The position numbers and the translations under genes were made by a program. The notes beneath the pieces were generated by a model. That model was not told where the DNA came from and made no database searches. It saw only the letters and a list, made by a program, of their open reading frames with translations. DNA of 64,000 bases from an uncultured Rhodospira sp. (GTDB lineage Bacteria; Pseudomonadota; Alphaproteobacteria; Rhodospirillales; Rhodospirillaceae), in the NCBI RefSeq assembly GCF_937138205.1, contig NZ_CAKZOT010000058.1, positions 1 to 64,000 of the forward strand, given 5' to 3'. This document shows positions 30,225 through 38,344 of this stretch, one piece after another (position 1 is the stretch's first letter; each line of letters starts with the position of its first letter).

Positions 30225-31031
30225 TCAGGCCTCCCCGGCGAAGGCGATCAGGGCGTCGGCCAGCCGTTCGGGATGCTCCTGCGGCAGCAGGTGGCCCGCA
30301 TCCTCCCAGGTCAGGTGGCGGGCGTCGGGCAGACGCCCGCGCAGCTCCTCCACCACCGGCAGGTCGAGGAACAGCCGGTCCTGCAAGCCGGTGATGGTCA
30401 GCACCGGCAGGGTCAGGGACTCGTAGGGCAGGTCCCAGTCCGTGCCGCCGGCGGCCTCCATCAGGCGGACGTGCCCGTGGTCGGGGTCCTGCGGAACATA
30501 AGGCGCGCCCGTCAGGAACTTGGCCCGGTTGGCCGCCTGGAAGTCCTGGTTTGTCAGCAGCGGCAGGACCATATCCAGCAGCAGCGGGAAGCCGCCAGTC
30601 TTCACCGCCGCCAGCATGGCGTCGTTGATCCAGGCGATGCGCGGGCCGATGCGCCGCAGCGTGTTCAGCAGCACCAGCCGCTCGGCCGGCATCCCCGCCA
30701 GCACCGCCCGGGCGGCGTACAGGCCGCCGATCGACAGACCCACCGGCAGCGGCCGGGGCGGCGCCACATGGGTGACCAGCCGGCGCAGGTCCTCGGTGAT
30801 CAGGGCGGCATCCAGCACCGTGCCGGGCGCGAACGGGCTGTCCTGTTGACCCCTGAAGTTCCAGCACAGCGTGCCCAAGCCGGCTGCCCGGCAGCGCGGC
30901 GCCACCACGGCCTGCCAGACGCCGGTGTGCCCGGTCAGCGCGTTGACGAAGACCAGAGTCGGCCGGTCGTGCGCCGGCGGATCGTACTCGAAAGACAGCC
31001 CGTCGGACGGACCGAGCTCCAGATACGCCAT
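30225..31031 (-). CDS. Alpha/beta hydrolase
   Basis: A 268-residue alpha/beta-fold hydrolase. The nucleophile elbow is GLSIGGL (about residues 98-104), a candidate acid is in ITGLQDRLF, and the histidine is in WEDAGHLLPQEHPE near the C-terminus. The strand motif LVFVNALTGHTGVW near residue 30 would form the oxyanion region. No signal peptide is seen. It sits first in a two-gene unit with a DMT transporter. The substrate is unknown. Confidence 0.88.
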   Translation of the reverse strand: MAYLELGPSDGLSFEYDPPAHDRPTLVFVNALTGHTGVWQAVVAPRCRAAGLGTLCWNFRGQQDSPFAPGTVLDAALITEDLRRLVTHVAPPRPLPVGLSIGGLYAARAVLAGMPAERLVLLNTLRRIGPRIAWINDAMLAAVKTGGFPLLLDMVLPLLTNQDFQAANRAKFLTGAPYVPQDPDHGHVRLMEAAGGTDWDLPYESLTLPVLTITGLQDRLFLDLPVVEELRGRLPDARHLTWEDAGHLLPQEHPERLADALIAFAGEA

Positions 31032-31252
31032 GGTCGGTGTCTCCCCCGGGGACCGGACGCCGCCCCCGCGCCGCCGGCCGCGTTTCGTTTTCCTGAGACC
31101 ATACCCACCCGTACAGAAAGGCCAAGCCCCGAAATGTCCGCACCCGTCAGAGGGAACGTCAGCGCGACTGAGTCGTTGATAGGGACGAGAGGGCCATCGG
31201 TGGCGAACGGTCGCCGGGGCCGCAGCCGATCACAAGAAAAGGGAGTCAGTCC

Positions 31253-31543
31253 ATGAGTGAGACGGACCGCAAAGCCTATCAGGAAAAGATGGAAGCGCAG
31301 CTGAAGGAATGGCGCGCTGAGTACGACAAGGCCCAGGCCAAGGCGGAACAGGCCGGCGCCGACGCCAAGGTCAAGTGGGAAGAGCAGAAGGAAGAGTTGG
31401 GCAAGCGCATGGAAGAGACCCGCGCCCACCTCGACAAACTGCGCGACTCGAGCGGTGACGCCTGGGACGACATCAAGACCGGCTTCGAGAAATCCTGGGA
31501 CGCCATGAGCGACGCCTGGAAGAAGGCCACCGCGCGCTTCTAG
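31253..31543 (+). CDS. Small charged coiled-coil protein
   Basis: A 96-residue, highly charged helical protein with long Glu/Lys heptads (QEKMEAQLKEWRAEYDKAQA and EEQKEELGKRMEETRAHLDK) and Trp at several late positions. No cysteines, signal peptide or membrane segment. It resembles stress-related small coiled-coil proteins in other bacteria, but I cannot assign a function. AAGGGAG precedes the ATG. The stop codon TAG forms the first bases of a large inverted repeat. Confidence 0.7.
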   Translation: MSETDRKAYQEKMEAQLKEWRAEYDKAQAKAEQAGADAKVKWEEQKEELGKRMEETRAHLDKLRDSSGDAWDDIKTGFEKSWDAMSDAWKKATARF

Positions 31544-31604
31544 AGCAGATCGTGAACAATCTGAATCACCTCGTGTTTCAGATTGTTCACGTGAATCTGC
31601 TCTA
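31541..31604. repeat. Large imperfect palindrome after the coiled-coil gene
   Basis: The left arm starts TAGAGCAGAT at 31541 and continues TGAACAATCTGAA to 31565; the right arm (31576-31604) is its reverse complement except for a 3-nt insertion (TCA). The loop is about 10 nt. The arms are AT-rich compared with the genome, and the left one includes the stop codon of the upstream gene. It would work as a strong stem-loop in either RNA strand. It looks like a dispersed palindromic repeat rather than a simple terminator. Confidence 0.75.
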
Positions 31605-31650
31605 AATCAAATCGTTAGCGTGGACCAATCCCCCTCCGGGACCGGACAAG

Positions 31651-31683
31651 CCGCCGCCGTGCCCACGCCGGGCGCGGCGGCGG
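31651..31683. terminator. GC-rich stem-loop
   Basis: CCGCCGCCGTGCCC at 31651-31664 pairs with GGGCGCGGCGGCGG at 31670-31683 (one G-T pair, 5-nt loop). There is no clear U tract on either strand. It lies between two rightward genes and may stop or pause read-through. Confidence 0.45.
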
Positions 31684-31766
31684 TGTCATTCTACGTGGTT
31701 CTACGCCTCCGGACAGGCAGGACGAGGCTTGCAGTAGCAAGAGTAAGCCCGTACGAAAACTGAGTG

Positions 31767-32114
31767 ATGACCGAAGAAAATGGCCGTCTAACGGTGATCC
31801 CGCCCCCATGGCAGGTCTTCCCCAAGATGACCCCCTTGGAGTTCCCGCCGACTCAAGGTGCGGAGGAGGCCTGGACCGACACCGTCTTCCGGCCCTTCTG
31901 GCTGGGGCTCGACGCCAACGCCCGATCCCAGTATCTCCACCACTGGGAAGCATCGCCGGAATGGCGTGATGCTCTGGCCTTCGCGTTCGAGGGGCCCTTG
32001 ACCATGGACCATGCTGCAGATGCAGCCGAGAGCGACAGTCATCTCGATGAATGGCGGCAGTTGCGGTGGTGCAAGCGCGGCTTCTTAAGCAGGCTGCTCG
32101 GAGGGCGCGACTGA
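31767..32114 (+). CDS. Hypothetical acidic protein
   Basis: A 115-residue protein with no recognised family. It is acidic and rich in Trp (VFPKMTPLEFPPTQGAEEAW; FWLGLDANARSQYLHHWEAS) and ends with a basic WCKRGFLSRLLGGRD. No signal peptide or membrane helix. The ATG at 31767 follows a GTG one codon earlier. It is isolated between repeat-rich intergenic stretches, so it may be an acquired gene. Its reality as a gene is moderately likely from codon composition. Confidence 0.5.
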   Translation: MTEENGRLTVIPPPWQVFPKMTPLEFPPTQGAEEAWTDTVFRPFWLGLDANARSQYLHHWEASPEWRDALAFAFEGPLTMDHAADAAESDSHLDEWRQLRWCKRGFLSRLLGGRD

Positions 32115-32619
32115 CTTGGCTTTGTGCGATAGGATGGAACGAAGCTTGACGCTGCCTAAAGTTGTAACCGATCGCAGCGTGTCGACTGAAGAGCGGAAGC
32201 CGTAGGGCGGATTCGCCCCGCACAGTGGAGCAATCCGCCGGGCTCGGTGGCTCAGCGCGCGGCCCGCCGCTTCGCGGCGCCGATCACCGCCGGACCGAGC
32301 CGTTGTTCTCGGCTGACACGGTTCCGAACGGAGGTTCGACCCCGTCCGGCTACGGACGTCGGCGGTCATTTTCAATGAACGTTGGTTCACTAATCGGCGT
32401 GTTAGACCGGCCGACATTTGGGGTGACTCGTTCAACCGTCCCCTTTCTTCCCTGTTCCCGAGATCCCTCCGCCCCTTCCGGGGCGTTCGGGATGACATAA
32501 TATGATATGAAACAACCACATCTGTCATCCCGAACCCAGTAGGGGCGAGGAATCTCGAGCCGCGGTGTGATGGCAGGCCGGCAGGAGCGGTCAATCCCTG
32601 CGTCGGCCGGTATTACGCA
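32115..32619. repeat. Repeat-rich intergenic region with three inverted-repeat modules
   Basis: No gene is seen in these 505 bp. Module 1: GGCGGATT/AATCCGCC at 32206-32213 and 32232-32239. Module 2: GGCTCGGT/ACCGAGCC at 32241-32248 and 32294-32301, enclosing the hairpin CGCCGC-ttc-GCGGCG (32265-32279). Module 3: two long arms at 32459-32497 and 32523-32559 that share a perfect 12-bp pair (TTCGGGATGACA/TGTCATCCCGAA) and a near-perfect outer pair (CGAGAT...), separated by an AT-rich centre. Module 3 resembles the GTCATCCCGAA-type dispersed repeats seen in several bacterial phyla. Confidence 0.7.
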
Positions 32620-35043
32620 TTACGCCACGTCCGCCACGTCGCTGCTGTAGCGGCCTTCGGACAGGCCATACTGGATCAGGTGGAACAGCGGATTGACCTC
32701 GGCGCCGGCGACGTCCGTGTTGTTGCCCAGGTAGGCGCTGGTGTCGAACGTGGCGGAGGGATCGCGGCCCTCCTGCCAGCCGTGGGTGTTGTAGTGGTCG
32801 AACGGGTTGACCCCGGCGTCGGCCACGTCGCTGTAGGTGTTCAGGTAATAGTCGGTGTCGAAGAACGCGTTCGGATCACGGCCTTCATGGCGGCCGAACA
32901 GATCGTAGTGCTCCGCGCCGCTGCTGAACACGCCGGCCGCCACCGCGGCCGCCACGTCCAAATTGTTGGCGAGGTAGAGGCTCTCGTCGAACAGGGACGT
33001 GGCGCTGCCGAACACGGCGTCGTCGCGATCGGCCAGGTTCTGGATCCGGAGATCCTCGCTGGCCGGGGTTTCAGCGCCGGCGAAGCCGTTGCCGTCAGGG
33101 TAGTTGGCCATCAGGTATTCGGCCAGGGCGTCCTGCTCGCTGCCGGGGTCGGCGAAGGTGGCGTTGCCGGCGCCGCTCAGCACCTCTTCCAGGTGGACGA
33201 CGTTGGCGGTCTCCTCGCCCAGGGCCGCGACGTAATCCTGGAACAGGTAGCCATCGCCGTTGTTCTTCTGCAGGAAATCAAGGGTGACGATGCGCACCGT
33301 CTCGGTGGGATCGGCGACGAACTGGCCATTCACCACCAGGGTCTCGACCACAGAGCCCTGGCCGTCGACGATGGCGGCGTTGACGATGCGGCTGCCGGCG
33401 TCGAGGCTGGTGTCGTAGCTGTAGCGCACGCCGGACACCTGGGCGAACTGGCCGGGCGTGGCGCCGTCGCCCGAGGCAGCGACCGCGTGTTCCAGCATCT
33501 CGGCGAGCTGCTCGTAGGTGACGGTCTGCAGCGTCAGGCCGTTGTTGAAGCGCAGGGCGTTGACGATGTCGAGCTGAGAGACATCGCCCACGTCCTTGCC
33601 GGCGTCGCTGTTGCCTTGCGGGGCCACCAGGGAGCCGTCCTTCAGCACCTCACCGATCTGGGCGCGGATGCCGCCGCCGTTCTTGATCGAGATCATGACC
33701 GAGGAGTCGTGGGACTTCGCCAGGGCCAGGTTGGCATCGGCGGTCAGGTTGCCCAGGTTGGTTTCCTCGGTGCGCACGAACGAGCGGCGGCCTTCCAGGA
33801 AAACGTCGGTGGTGCCGGTGATGACGCCGTCCTGCTCGTTGACGATGGCCTCGACGCCGGCCACCAGGTCCTGGACCTGATCGGCGGTGTCGCCCTCGGC
33901 GAAGGGATCCGCCTCGCCCCACAGGCTGGTCACGACGTCATCGGTGGTGGCGTAGGCGCCGCTTTCGTCGGCATTGATGCTGTCGGCGTTGACGCGGCCA
34001 TTGGCGTCGAAGCCGACCACCAGGCGGCCGACGTAGCTGTACTCGCCGTCGGTGCTGACGATCACCGTGGTATCGCCGTCGGCGTTGGTGGTGACGAACG
34101 GGTAGGTCTCGGCCGCGACATCGCCACTGCGCAGGGTGTCGGTCGCGTCGGCCTGCAGGGTGTCGGAGCCGCCGGCGATGATGATGTCGACACCGGAGAG
34201 AAGGCCCGCCAGTTCCTTCTCCAGCGCGATCTGCTGCAGGTGGGTGGTCAGGATGATCTTGTTGGAGCCGGCGGCGATCATCTCGTCAATGACCGGCTGC
34301 AGGATGGCGGCCAGCGCGGCCATGTCGTTGCCACCGGCGGCGACCGACACGTCGCCGGGCGAGGAGATGGTGGAGAGCAGCGGCGTCGTCGCGCCCACCA
34401 CGCCGATCAGCTCGCCGTCCACGGTGAACAGGGCACCCGGGGCGATGCGCGGCGATTCGGTGCCGGCGGCGCTTTCGGTCGGGCCGCCGCTGACGTAGCT
34501 GCTCATGTCGAGCACGCTGGTCGAGGCGGTCCCGGACAGCGAACCGTCGCCGGAGAAGTCCAGGTTGGCCGACAGGTAGGGGAAGGTCGTGCCCAGCCAC
34601 TCGTCGTCCGTCAGCCCCTCGTCGCCCAGGGACGGACGGATGTAGTCGGCCATGGTGCCGGTGCCCAGGTCGAACTCGTGGTTGCCCAGCGCCGAGGCGT
34701 CGAAGCCGATGGCGTTCATGATCGCCATGTCGATGCGACCGCGCGCACCCTCAAGGGCCGCGTACATCTCGTCGGACGTCAGGCCGAACAGCGTGTTGGC
34801 CGCGTCGTTGAACACGGCGTCATCGGTGAACAGGGCGGCGTTGAAAAACGGCCCCGGGATGACGTTGTCGCCGGCCGAGATGGTGAGCGTGTTGCCCATC
34901 GCGCTCTTGAAGTAGTCGACGATGGCGGCGAAGTTGGCCGCGCGGTCGATGGCGTCGACGCCGCCTTCCAGGTCGGAGGCGTGCAGCAGTTGCAGCGTGA
35001 AGGCGTCGCCGTCGGCCTGGGCCGGGCTGTAAACGTCTGACAT
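32620..35043 (-). CDS. 5'-nucleotidase-type metallophosphatase with type I secretion-like C-terminal repeats
   Basis: An 807-residue protein of the UshA-like family. The N-terminal metallophosphatase domain (about 15-350) has HASDLEGG, SAGDN, LGNHEFDLG and TTHLQQ; the 5'-nucleotidase C-terminal domain follows (about 400-650, LTADANLALAKSHDSS, NGGGIRAQIGE). Two usual metal-site elements differ: DxH is DLE and GHxH is GGSD. No N-terminal signal peptide is present. The last 130 residues hold three repeats of about 38-45 residues (FDTDYYLNTYSDVADAGVNP; HYNTHGWQEGRDPSA) of a kind found at the ends of type I-secreted proteins. It probably acts outside the cell on phosphate esters. Confidence 0.88.
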   Translation of the reverse strand: MSDVYSPAQADGDAFTLQLLHASDLEGGVDAIDRAANFAAIVDYFKSAMGNTLTISAGDNVIPGPFFNAALFTDDAVFNDAANTLFGLTSDEMYAALEGARGRIDMAIMNAIGFDASALGNHEFDLGTGTMADYIRPSLGDEGLTDDEWLGTTFPYLSANLDFSGDGSLSGTASTSVLDMSSYVSGGPTESAAGTESPRIAPGALFTVDGELIGVVGATTPLLSTISSPGDVSVAAGGNDMAALAAILQPVIDEMIAAGSNKIILTTHLQQIALEKELAGLLSGVDIIIAGGSDTLQADATDTLRSGDVAAETYPFVTTNADGDTTVIVSTDGEYSYVGRLVVGFDANGRVNADSINADESGAYATTDDVVTSLWGEADPFAEGDTADQVQDLVAGVEAIVNEQDGVITGTTDVFLEGRRSFVRTEETNLGNLTADANLALAKSHDSSVMISIKNGGGIRAQIGEVLKDGSLVAPQGNSDAGKDVGDVSQLDIVNALRFNNGLTLQTVTYEQLAEMLEHAVAASGDGATPGQFAQVSGVRYSYDTSLDAGSRIVNAAIVDGQGSVVETLVVNGQFVADPTETVRIVTLDFLQKNNGDGYLFQDYVAALGEETANVVHLEEVLSGAGNATFADPGSEQDALAEYLMANYPDGNGFAGAETPASEDLRIQNLADRDDAVFGSATSLFDESLYLANNLDVAAAVAAGVFSSGAEHYDLFGRHEGRDPNAFFDTDYYLNTYSDVADAGVNPFDHYNTHGWQEGRDPSATFDTSAYLGNNTDVAGAEVNPLFHLIQYGLSEGRYSSDVADVA

Positions 35044-35187
35044 CTGGAGGGTCTCCCACCGTGAAAAGTTGTTGCCGGCGGGGGACGGTATCAGGGCTGT
35101 GTTTCAGGACGGTGAGAGGTTCATGAAGGTTGTGAGACCTTTTGAGGAAATTGTCGCGCGCAGGGATTGATGTGTGGGCGAGATGTT

Positions 35188-35790
35188 CTAGTTCGGGGAG
35201 CGCGTCCGCAGCATCGCCCGGCCCAGGCGGTCCAGCGCCGCCCGCAGGTCGTCGTCGGCGACCGAGGCCAGTCGGGTTTCCAGCGCCTGCACGGCGTGAG
35301 CCGGCGGCGGCGCCGGCGGTAGCGCGCGCACGGCGCGGCCGGCCCGGCGCGCCGCCGCGCCCGCCAGCGGCCCCTGCGCCACCTTGAGGGACTCGACGGC
35401 GCGGAAGCCCAGGTGCGTGTTGATCCGCTCGCACAGCAGCGGGGCGCGGTGCACGAGTTCGGTGGCGAAGGCCCCGGCGGCGGCCTTGACGTGCAGGGTC
35501 CCGCCCCCCTGGGCCGCCTGACCTTTACCGCGCGGCATCACCAGACGCACCGGCACGCAATGGCGCGCCAGGGCGGGGCCGACGATGGCCTCCCAGTGCG
35601 CCAGCAGCGGCGCCAGCGCGATCCCCCGCCGCCCCAACATGCGCCGCGTGGCGGGCTCGACCAACTGGCCGAGCGGCCGCGAGCGCCGGCTGCGGCTGGT
35701 CAGGTCGCGCACCGGCAGGCGCTCGCCCTCCTCGGTGACCAGGCGCCGCAGCCAGGCGGGCGGCACGGCGGGGGTGTTGGGATCGGTCAT
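35188..35790 (-). CDS. DUF721 / DciA family protein
   Basis: A 200-residue protein. The DUF721 core (about residues 35-135) reads LAPLLAHWEAIVGPALARHC, then a KH-like stretch with GGTLHVKAAAGAFATELVHR and LLCERINTHLGFRAVESLKV. DciA proteins load the replicative helicase DnaB in bacteria that lack DnaC (family knowledge). The start is set at MTDPNTPAVPPAW (35790). It is divergent from mutY, an arrangement common in alphaproteobacteria. The C-terminal 60 residues are Ala/Arg-rich and variable. Confidence 0.88.
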   Translation of the reverse strand: MTDPNTPAVPPAWLRRLVTEEGERLPVRDLTSRSRRSRPLGQLVEPATRRMLGRRGIALAPLLAHWEAIVGPALARHCVPVRLVMPRGKGQAAQGGGTLHVKAAAGAFATELVHRAPLLCERINTHLGFRAVESLKVAQGPLAGAAARRAGRAVRALPPAPPPAHAVQALETRLASVADDDLRAALDRLGRAMLRTRSPN

Positions 35791-35883
35791 GCCTGTTGCC
35801 TTGCCGGTGTTGTTGATCACACATGGTTCTGGACCGGCCGGCGTCGGTCAAGCCAGGTTTGTCGTCCCAAGGAGAGTCCGCGC

Positions 35884-37050
35884 ATGGCGCGCCGCGCCGC
35901 TTCCGCCCCCATGCCTGATCTCGACCGGCCCGACCCCGCCGCCGCCGCCGACCTCGGCGCGCGCCTGCTGGCCTGGTACGACCGCGAGCGGCGCGACCTG
36001 CCGTGGCGGCCCCGGCCGGGCGAGACGCCCGACCCCTACGCCGTGTGGCTGTCGGAGATCATGCTGCAACAGACCACGGTGGCGGCGGTCAAGCCGTACT
36101 ACGCGCGGTTTCTGGCGCGCTGGCCGACGGTGCGCGCGCTGGCGAAGGCCGACGATGCGGCGGTGATGACCGAATGGGCCGGCCTGGGCTATTACGCCCG
36201 CGCCCGCAACCTGTTGAAGTGCGCCCGTGTGGTCGCCGACGAGCACGGCGGGGAGTTTCCCACAACGGAAGAGGGCCTGCGCGCCCTGCCTGGGGTCGGC
36301 GCCTACACCGCCGCCGCCATCGCCGTCATCTGCTTCGGGCGACGGGCGGTGGTGGTGGACGGCAACGTCGAGCGTGTCATGGCGCGCCTGTTCGCGGTCG
36401 AGGAGCCGTTGCCCGGCGCCAAGCCCACGCTGCGCGCGCTGGCCGACGCCCTGACCCCGGCCGAACGCTGCGGCGACCATGCCCAGGCGGTCATGGACCT
36501 GGGCGCGACGTTGTGTACGCCCCGTTCCCCGGCGTGCGGGCTGTGTCCGTGGCGACCGGACTGCCGCGGGCTGCGTGGGGGTGTGGCCGAGACCCTGCCG
36601 CGCAAGGGCGCCAAGGCCGAACGGCCGACGCGGCGCGCGGTGATGTTCTGGATCCAGCGCAAGGACGGCGCCCTGCTGCTGCGCCAGCGCCCGGCCAAGG
36701 GCCTGCTGGGCGGCATGATGGAACTGCCGTCGTCGCCGTGGGAGGCGGCGCCGATGCCCGACCCGGGCGAGGCGGTGGCGACGACGGCGCCCCTGCCCTT
36801 CGTCGATTGGCACGTGGTGCCGGGGCTGGTGGCGCACACCTTCACCCACTTCCACCTGGAGCTATCGGTGGTCATGGCCCGGGTGGGCGCCAACCCGCGG
36901 GCGCGCGGTGTCTGGGTGCCGCTGGACAAGCTGGACGACCACGCCCTGCCCACGGTGATGCGCAAGGTGATCCGCCATGCGTTGACCCGGGGTTTCCGGA
37001 ATGGGGACGACGACCGAGTGCGGCGACGCCCTCAAGGGTTTCGCCCTTGA
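35884..37050 (+). CDS. mutY: A/G-specific adenine DNA glycosylase
   Basis: A 388-residue base-excision enzyme that removes adenine opposite 8-oxoguanine. The helix-hairpin-helix with LPGVGAYTAAAIAV and the catalytic aspartate in VVDGNVERV (about residue 160) are clear. The catalytic glutamate is in WLSEIMLQQTTV. A 4Fe-4S cluster is bound by CTPRSPACGLCPWRPDC. The C-terminal NUDIX-like domain (about 240-370) recognises the damaged guanine. The start at 35884 is preferred because the frame upstream runs antisense over the DUF721 gene. Confidence 0.95.
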   Translation: MARRAASAPMPDLDRPDPAAAADLGARLLAWYDRERRDLPWRPRPGETPDPYAVWLSEIMLQQTTVAAVKPYYARFLARWPTVRALAKADDAAVMTEWAGLGYYARARNLLKCARVVADEHGGEFPTTEEGLRALPGVGAYTAAAIAVICFGRRAVVVDGNVERVMARLFAVEEPLPGAKPTLRALADALTPAERCGDHAQAVMDLGATLCTPRSPACGLCPWRPDCRGLRGGVAETLPRKGAKAERPTRRAVMFWIQRKDGALLLRQRPAKGLLGGMMELPSSPWEAAPMPDPGEAVATTAPLPFVDWHVVPGLVAHTFTHFHLELSVVMARVGANPRARGVWVPLDKLDDHALPTVMRKVIRHALTRGFRNGDDDRVRRRPQGFRP

Positions 37051-37104
37051 GGGCAAACGTCGCACAACATTATGAATCTAGTGCATTTTCGATCCTGAGT
37101 GTCT

Positions 37105-37191
37105 GTCCGGAAAGCCCTTATGGGTACCACGGACGGTGCTCGTTCTGGGGACCGGCACCCCACATATTGTGGTCTTCGAGACTTTCCGGAC
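37105..37191. repeat. Nested inverted-repeat element in the mutY-tRNA gap
   Basis: Arms GTCCGGAAAG (37105-37114) and CTTTCCGGAC (37182-37191) are perfect 10-bp complements. Within them lie GGTGC/GCACC (37135-37139 and 37155-37159) and CCACA-tat-TGTGG (37160-37172). It looks like a mobile palindromic repeat or a structured RNA. The rest of the 369-bp gap (37051-37419) holds an AT-rich patch near 37200-37240 that may carry the tRNA promoter; no gene is seen. Confidence 0.6.
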
Positions 37192-37419
37192 GGGCTCTGA
37201 CAAATGATGCTCATTGCATATTTTTGTCTGGTTCAATGCACTCGGGGACACATTGCGCGCCTGCACCCTTGATTCGGAGCCCTGCCCGACGCCCGGCGGA
37301 TGGTGTCGAGACACTGCTTCGGGCGGCGGGCATCGGCGACCGCCGGCGAATTCTTCGTTGACAGGCGCCGGGCGGGTGGGTAGAAACCCGGCCTCCGGCG
37401 CCCAAATGCCCGTGCCCCT

Positions 37420-37506
37420 GCCCAGGTGGCGGAATTGGTAGACGCGCAGGTTTCAGGTACCTGTGGCCGCAAGGCCGTGGAAGTTCGAGTCTTCTCCTGG
37501 GCACCA
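37420..37506 (+). tRNA. tRNA-Leu (anticodon CAG)
   Basis: An 87-nt class II tRNA. The acceptor arms GCCCAGG (37420-37426) and CCTGGGC (37496-37502) pair perfectly and are followed by ACCA, so CCA is encoded. GGCGGAATTGGTAGACGCG is a typical Leu D-arm, the anticodon stem CAGGT/ACCTG closes the loop TTCAGGT (anticodon CAG), a long variable arm (GGCCGCAAGGCCGT) is present, and GTTCGAGTC forms the T-loop. Confidence 0.97.
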
Positions 37507-37582
37507 TACTCTGGGGCACCATCTTCTGGGGCCGCCTGTTCCGAACAGGCGGACGCGGTCGCCGCCACGCCCCCGTCACCGC

Positions 37583-38242
37583 CTACTCGCCCGGCACCGT
37601 TCGCCAGCGCGCGCGCAGATCGGCGTGGTTCAGCGCCAGCCATTGCGCGGCGATCAGGATGGTGGCGTTGTCCAGGCGCCCGGCCCGCATCAGGGTGAAC
37701 AACGCGTCGACCGGCATGACGACGGGACGGATATCCTCGCCCTCGTCGGCCAGGCCGTGCACCCCGGCCACCGCCCCGGCGTCCACCCGGCCGACGAACA
37801 AGGTCACCGTCTCCGACGTGCAGCCGGGCGAGGACAGCCACGTCTGCACCCGCTCCAGCGCCGTCACACGGCACCCGCTTTCCTCCAGCGTCTCGCGCTC
37901 GGCCACCGCCGCCGCGTCCTCTCCGTCGTCGATGATGCCGGCGACGACCTCCAGCAGCCACGGCCCCAGGCCCGCGCCCAGGGCGCCAATCCGGAACTGT
38001 TCGATCAGCACCACCACGTCGCGGACCGGATCATACGGTAGCAGGGCGACGGCGTGACCGCGCTCCAGCAGTTCGCGCGTAATGGGTGCCCCCTCGCCGC
38101 CGGCGAACAGGGCGTGGCGCAGGCGGTAGCGATCGATGTGGAAGTAGCCCCGGAACGCCGCCTCGCGGTGGTCGACGGTCACGGCGTCGGCGCGGGCGTT
38201 GAGGCTGTCACGATCCTGCGTCGGGGCATCGGGCGCGGGCAT
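37583..38242 (-). CDS. nudF: NUDIX hydrolase, ADP-ribose pyrophosphatase type
   Basis: A 219-residue Nudix enzyme. The Nudix box follows Gx5Ex7REUxEExGU: GIIDDGEDAAA then AERETLEESGCRV (about residues 103-126). The upstream RHALFAGG and VLIEQFRIG segments and the downstream Pro-containing SSPGCTSE loop fit the ADP-ribose pyrophosphatase (NudF) group, which splits ADP-ribose into AMP and ribose 5-phosphate. The start is set at MPAPDAPTQDRD (38242), because the frame upstream is antisense to the SDR gene. It is a single leftward gene next to tRNA-Leu. Confidence 0.9.
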   Translation of the reverse strand: MPAPDAPTQDRDSLNARADAVTVDHREAAFRGYFHIDRYRLRHALFAGGEGAPITRELLERGHAVALLPYDPVRDVVVLIEQFRIGALGAGLGPWLLEVVAGIIDDGEDAAAVAERETLEESGCRVTALERVQTWLSSPGCTSETVTLFVGRVDAGAVAGVHGLADEGEDIRPVVMPVDALFTLMRAGRLDNATILIAAQWLALNHADLRARWRTVPGE

Positions 38243-38344
38243 GGGCGGCGGGCTCCTTTTGGACGGGGCGGTCCGTCTGGTATAGGACCGGATGGCCCGC
38301 CAGGGCCAGAGGGGACGGCCTGACACGACAGGAAAGGAGCGAGG

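Noticed and set aside
35413-35883. N-terminal extension of mutY
   Set aside because: It lies antisense to the DUF721/DciA gene and has no MutY-like sequence. The family sequence begins at 35884.
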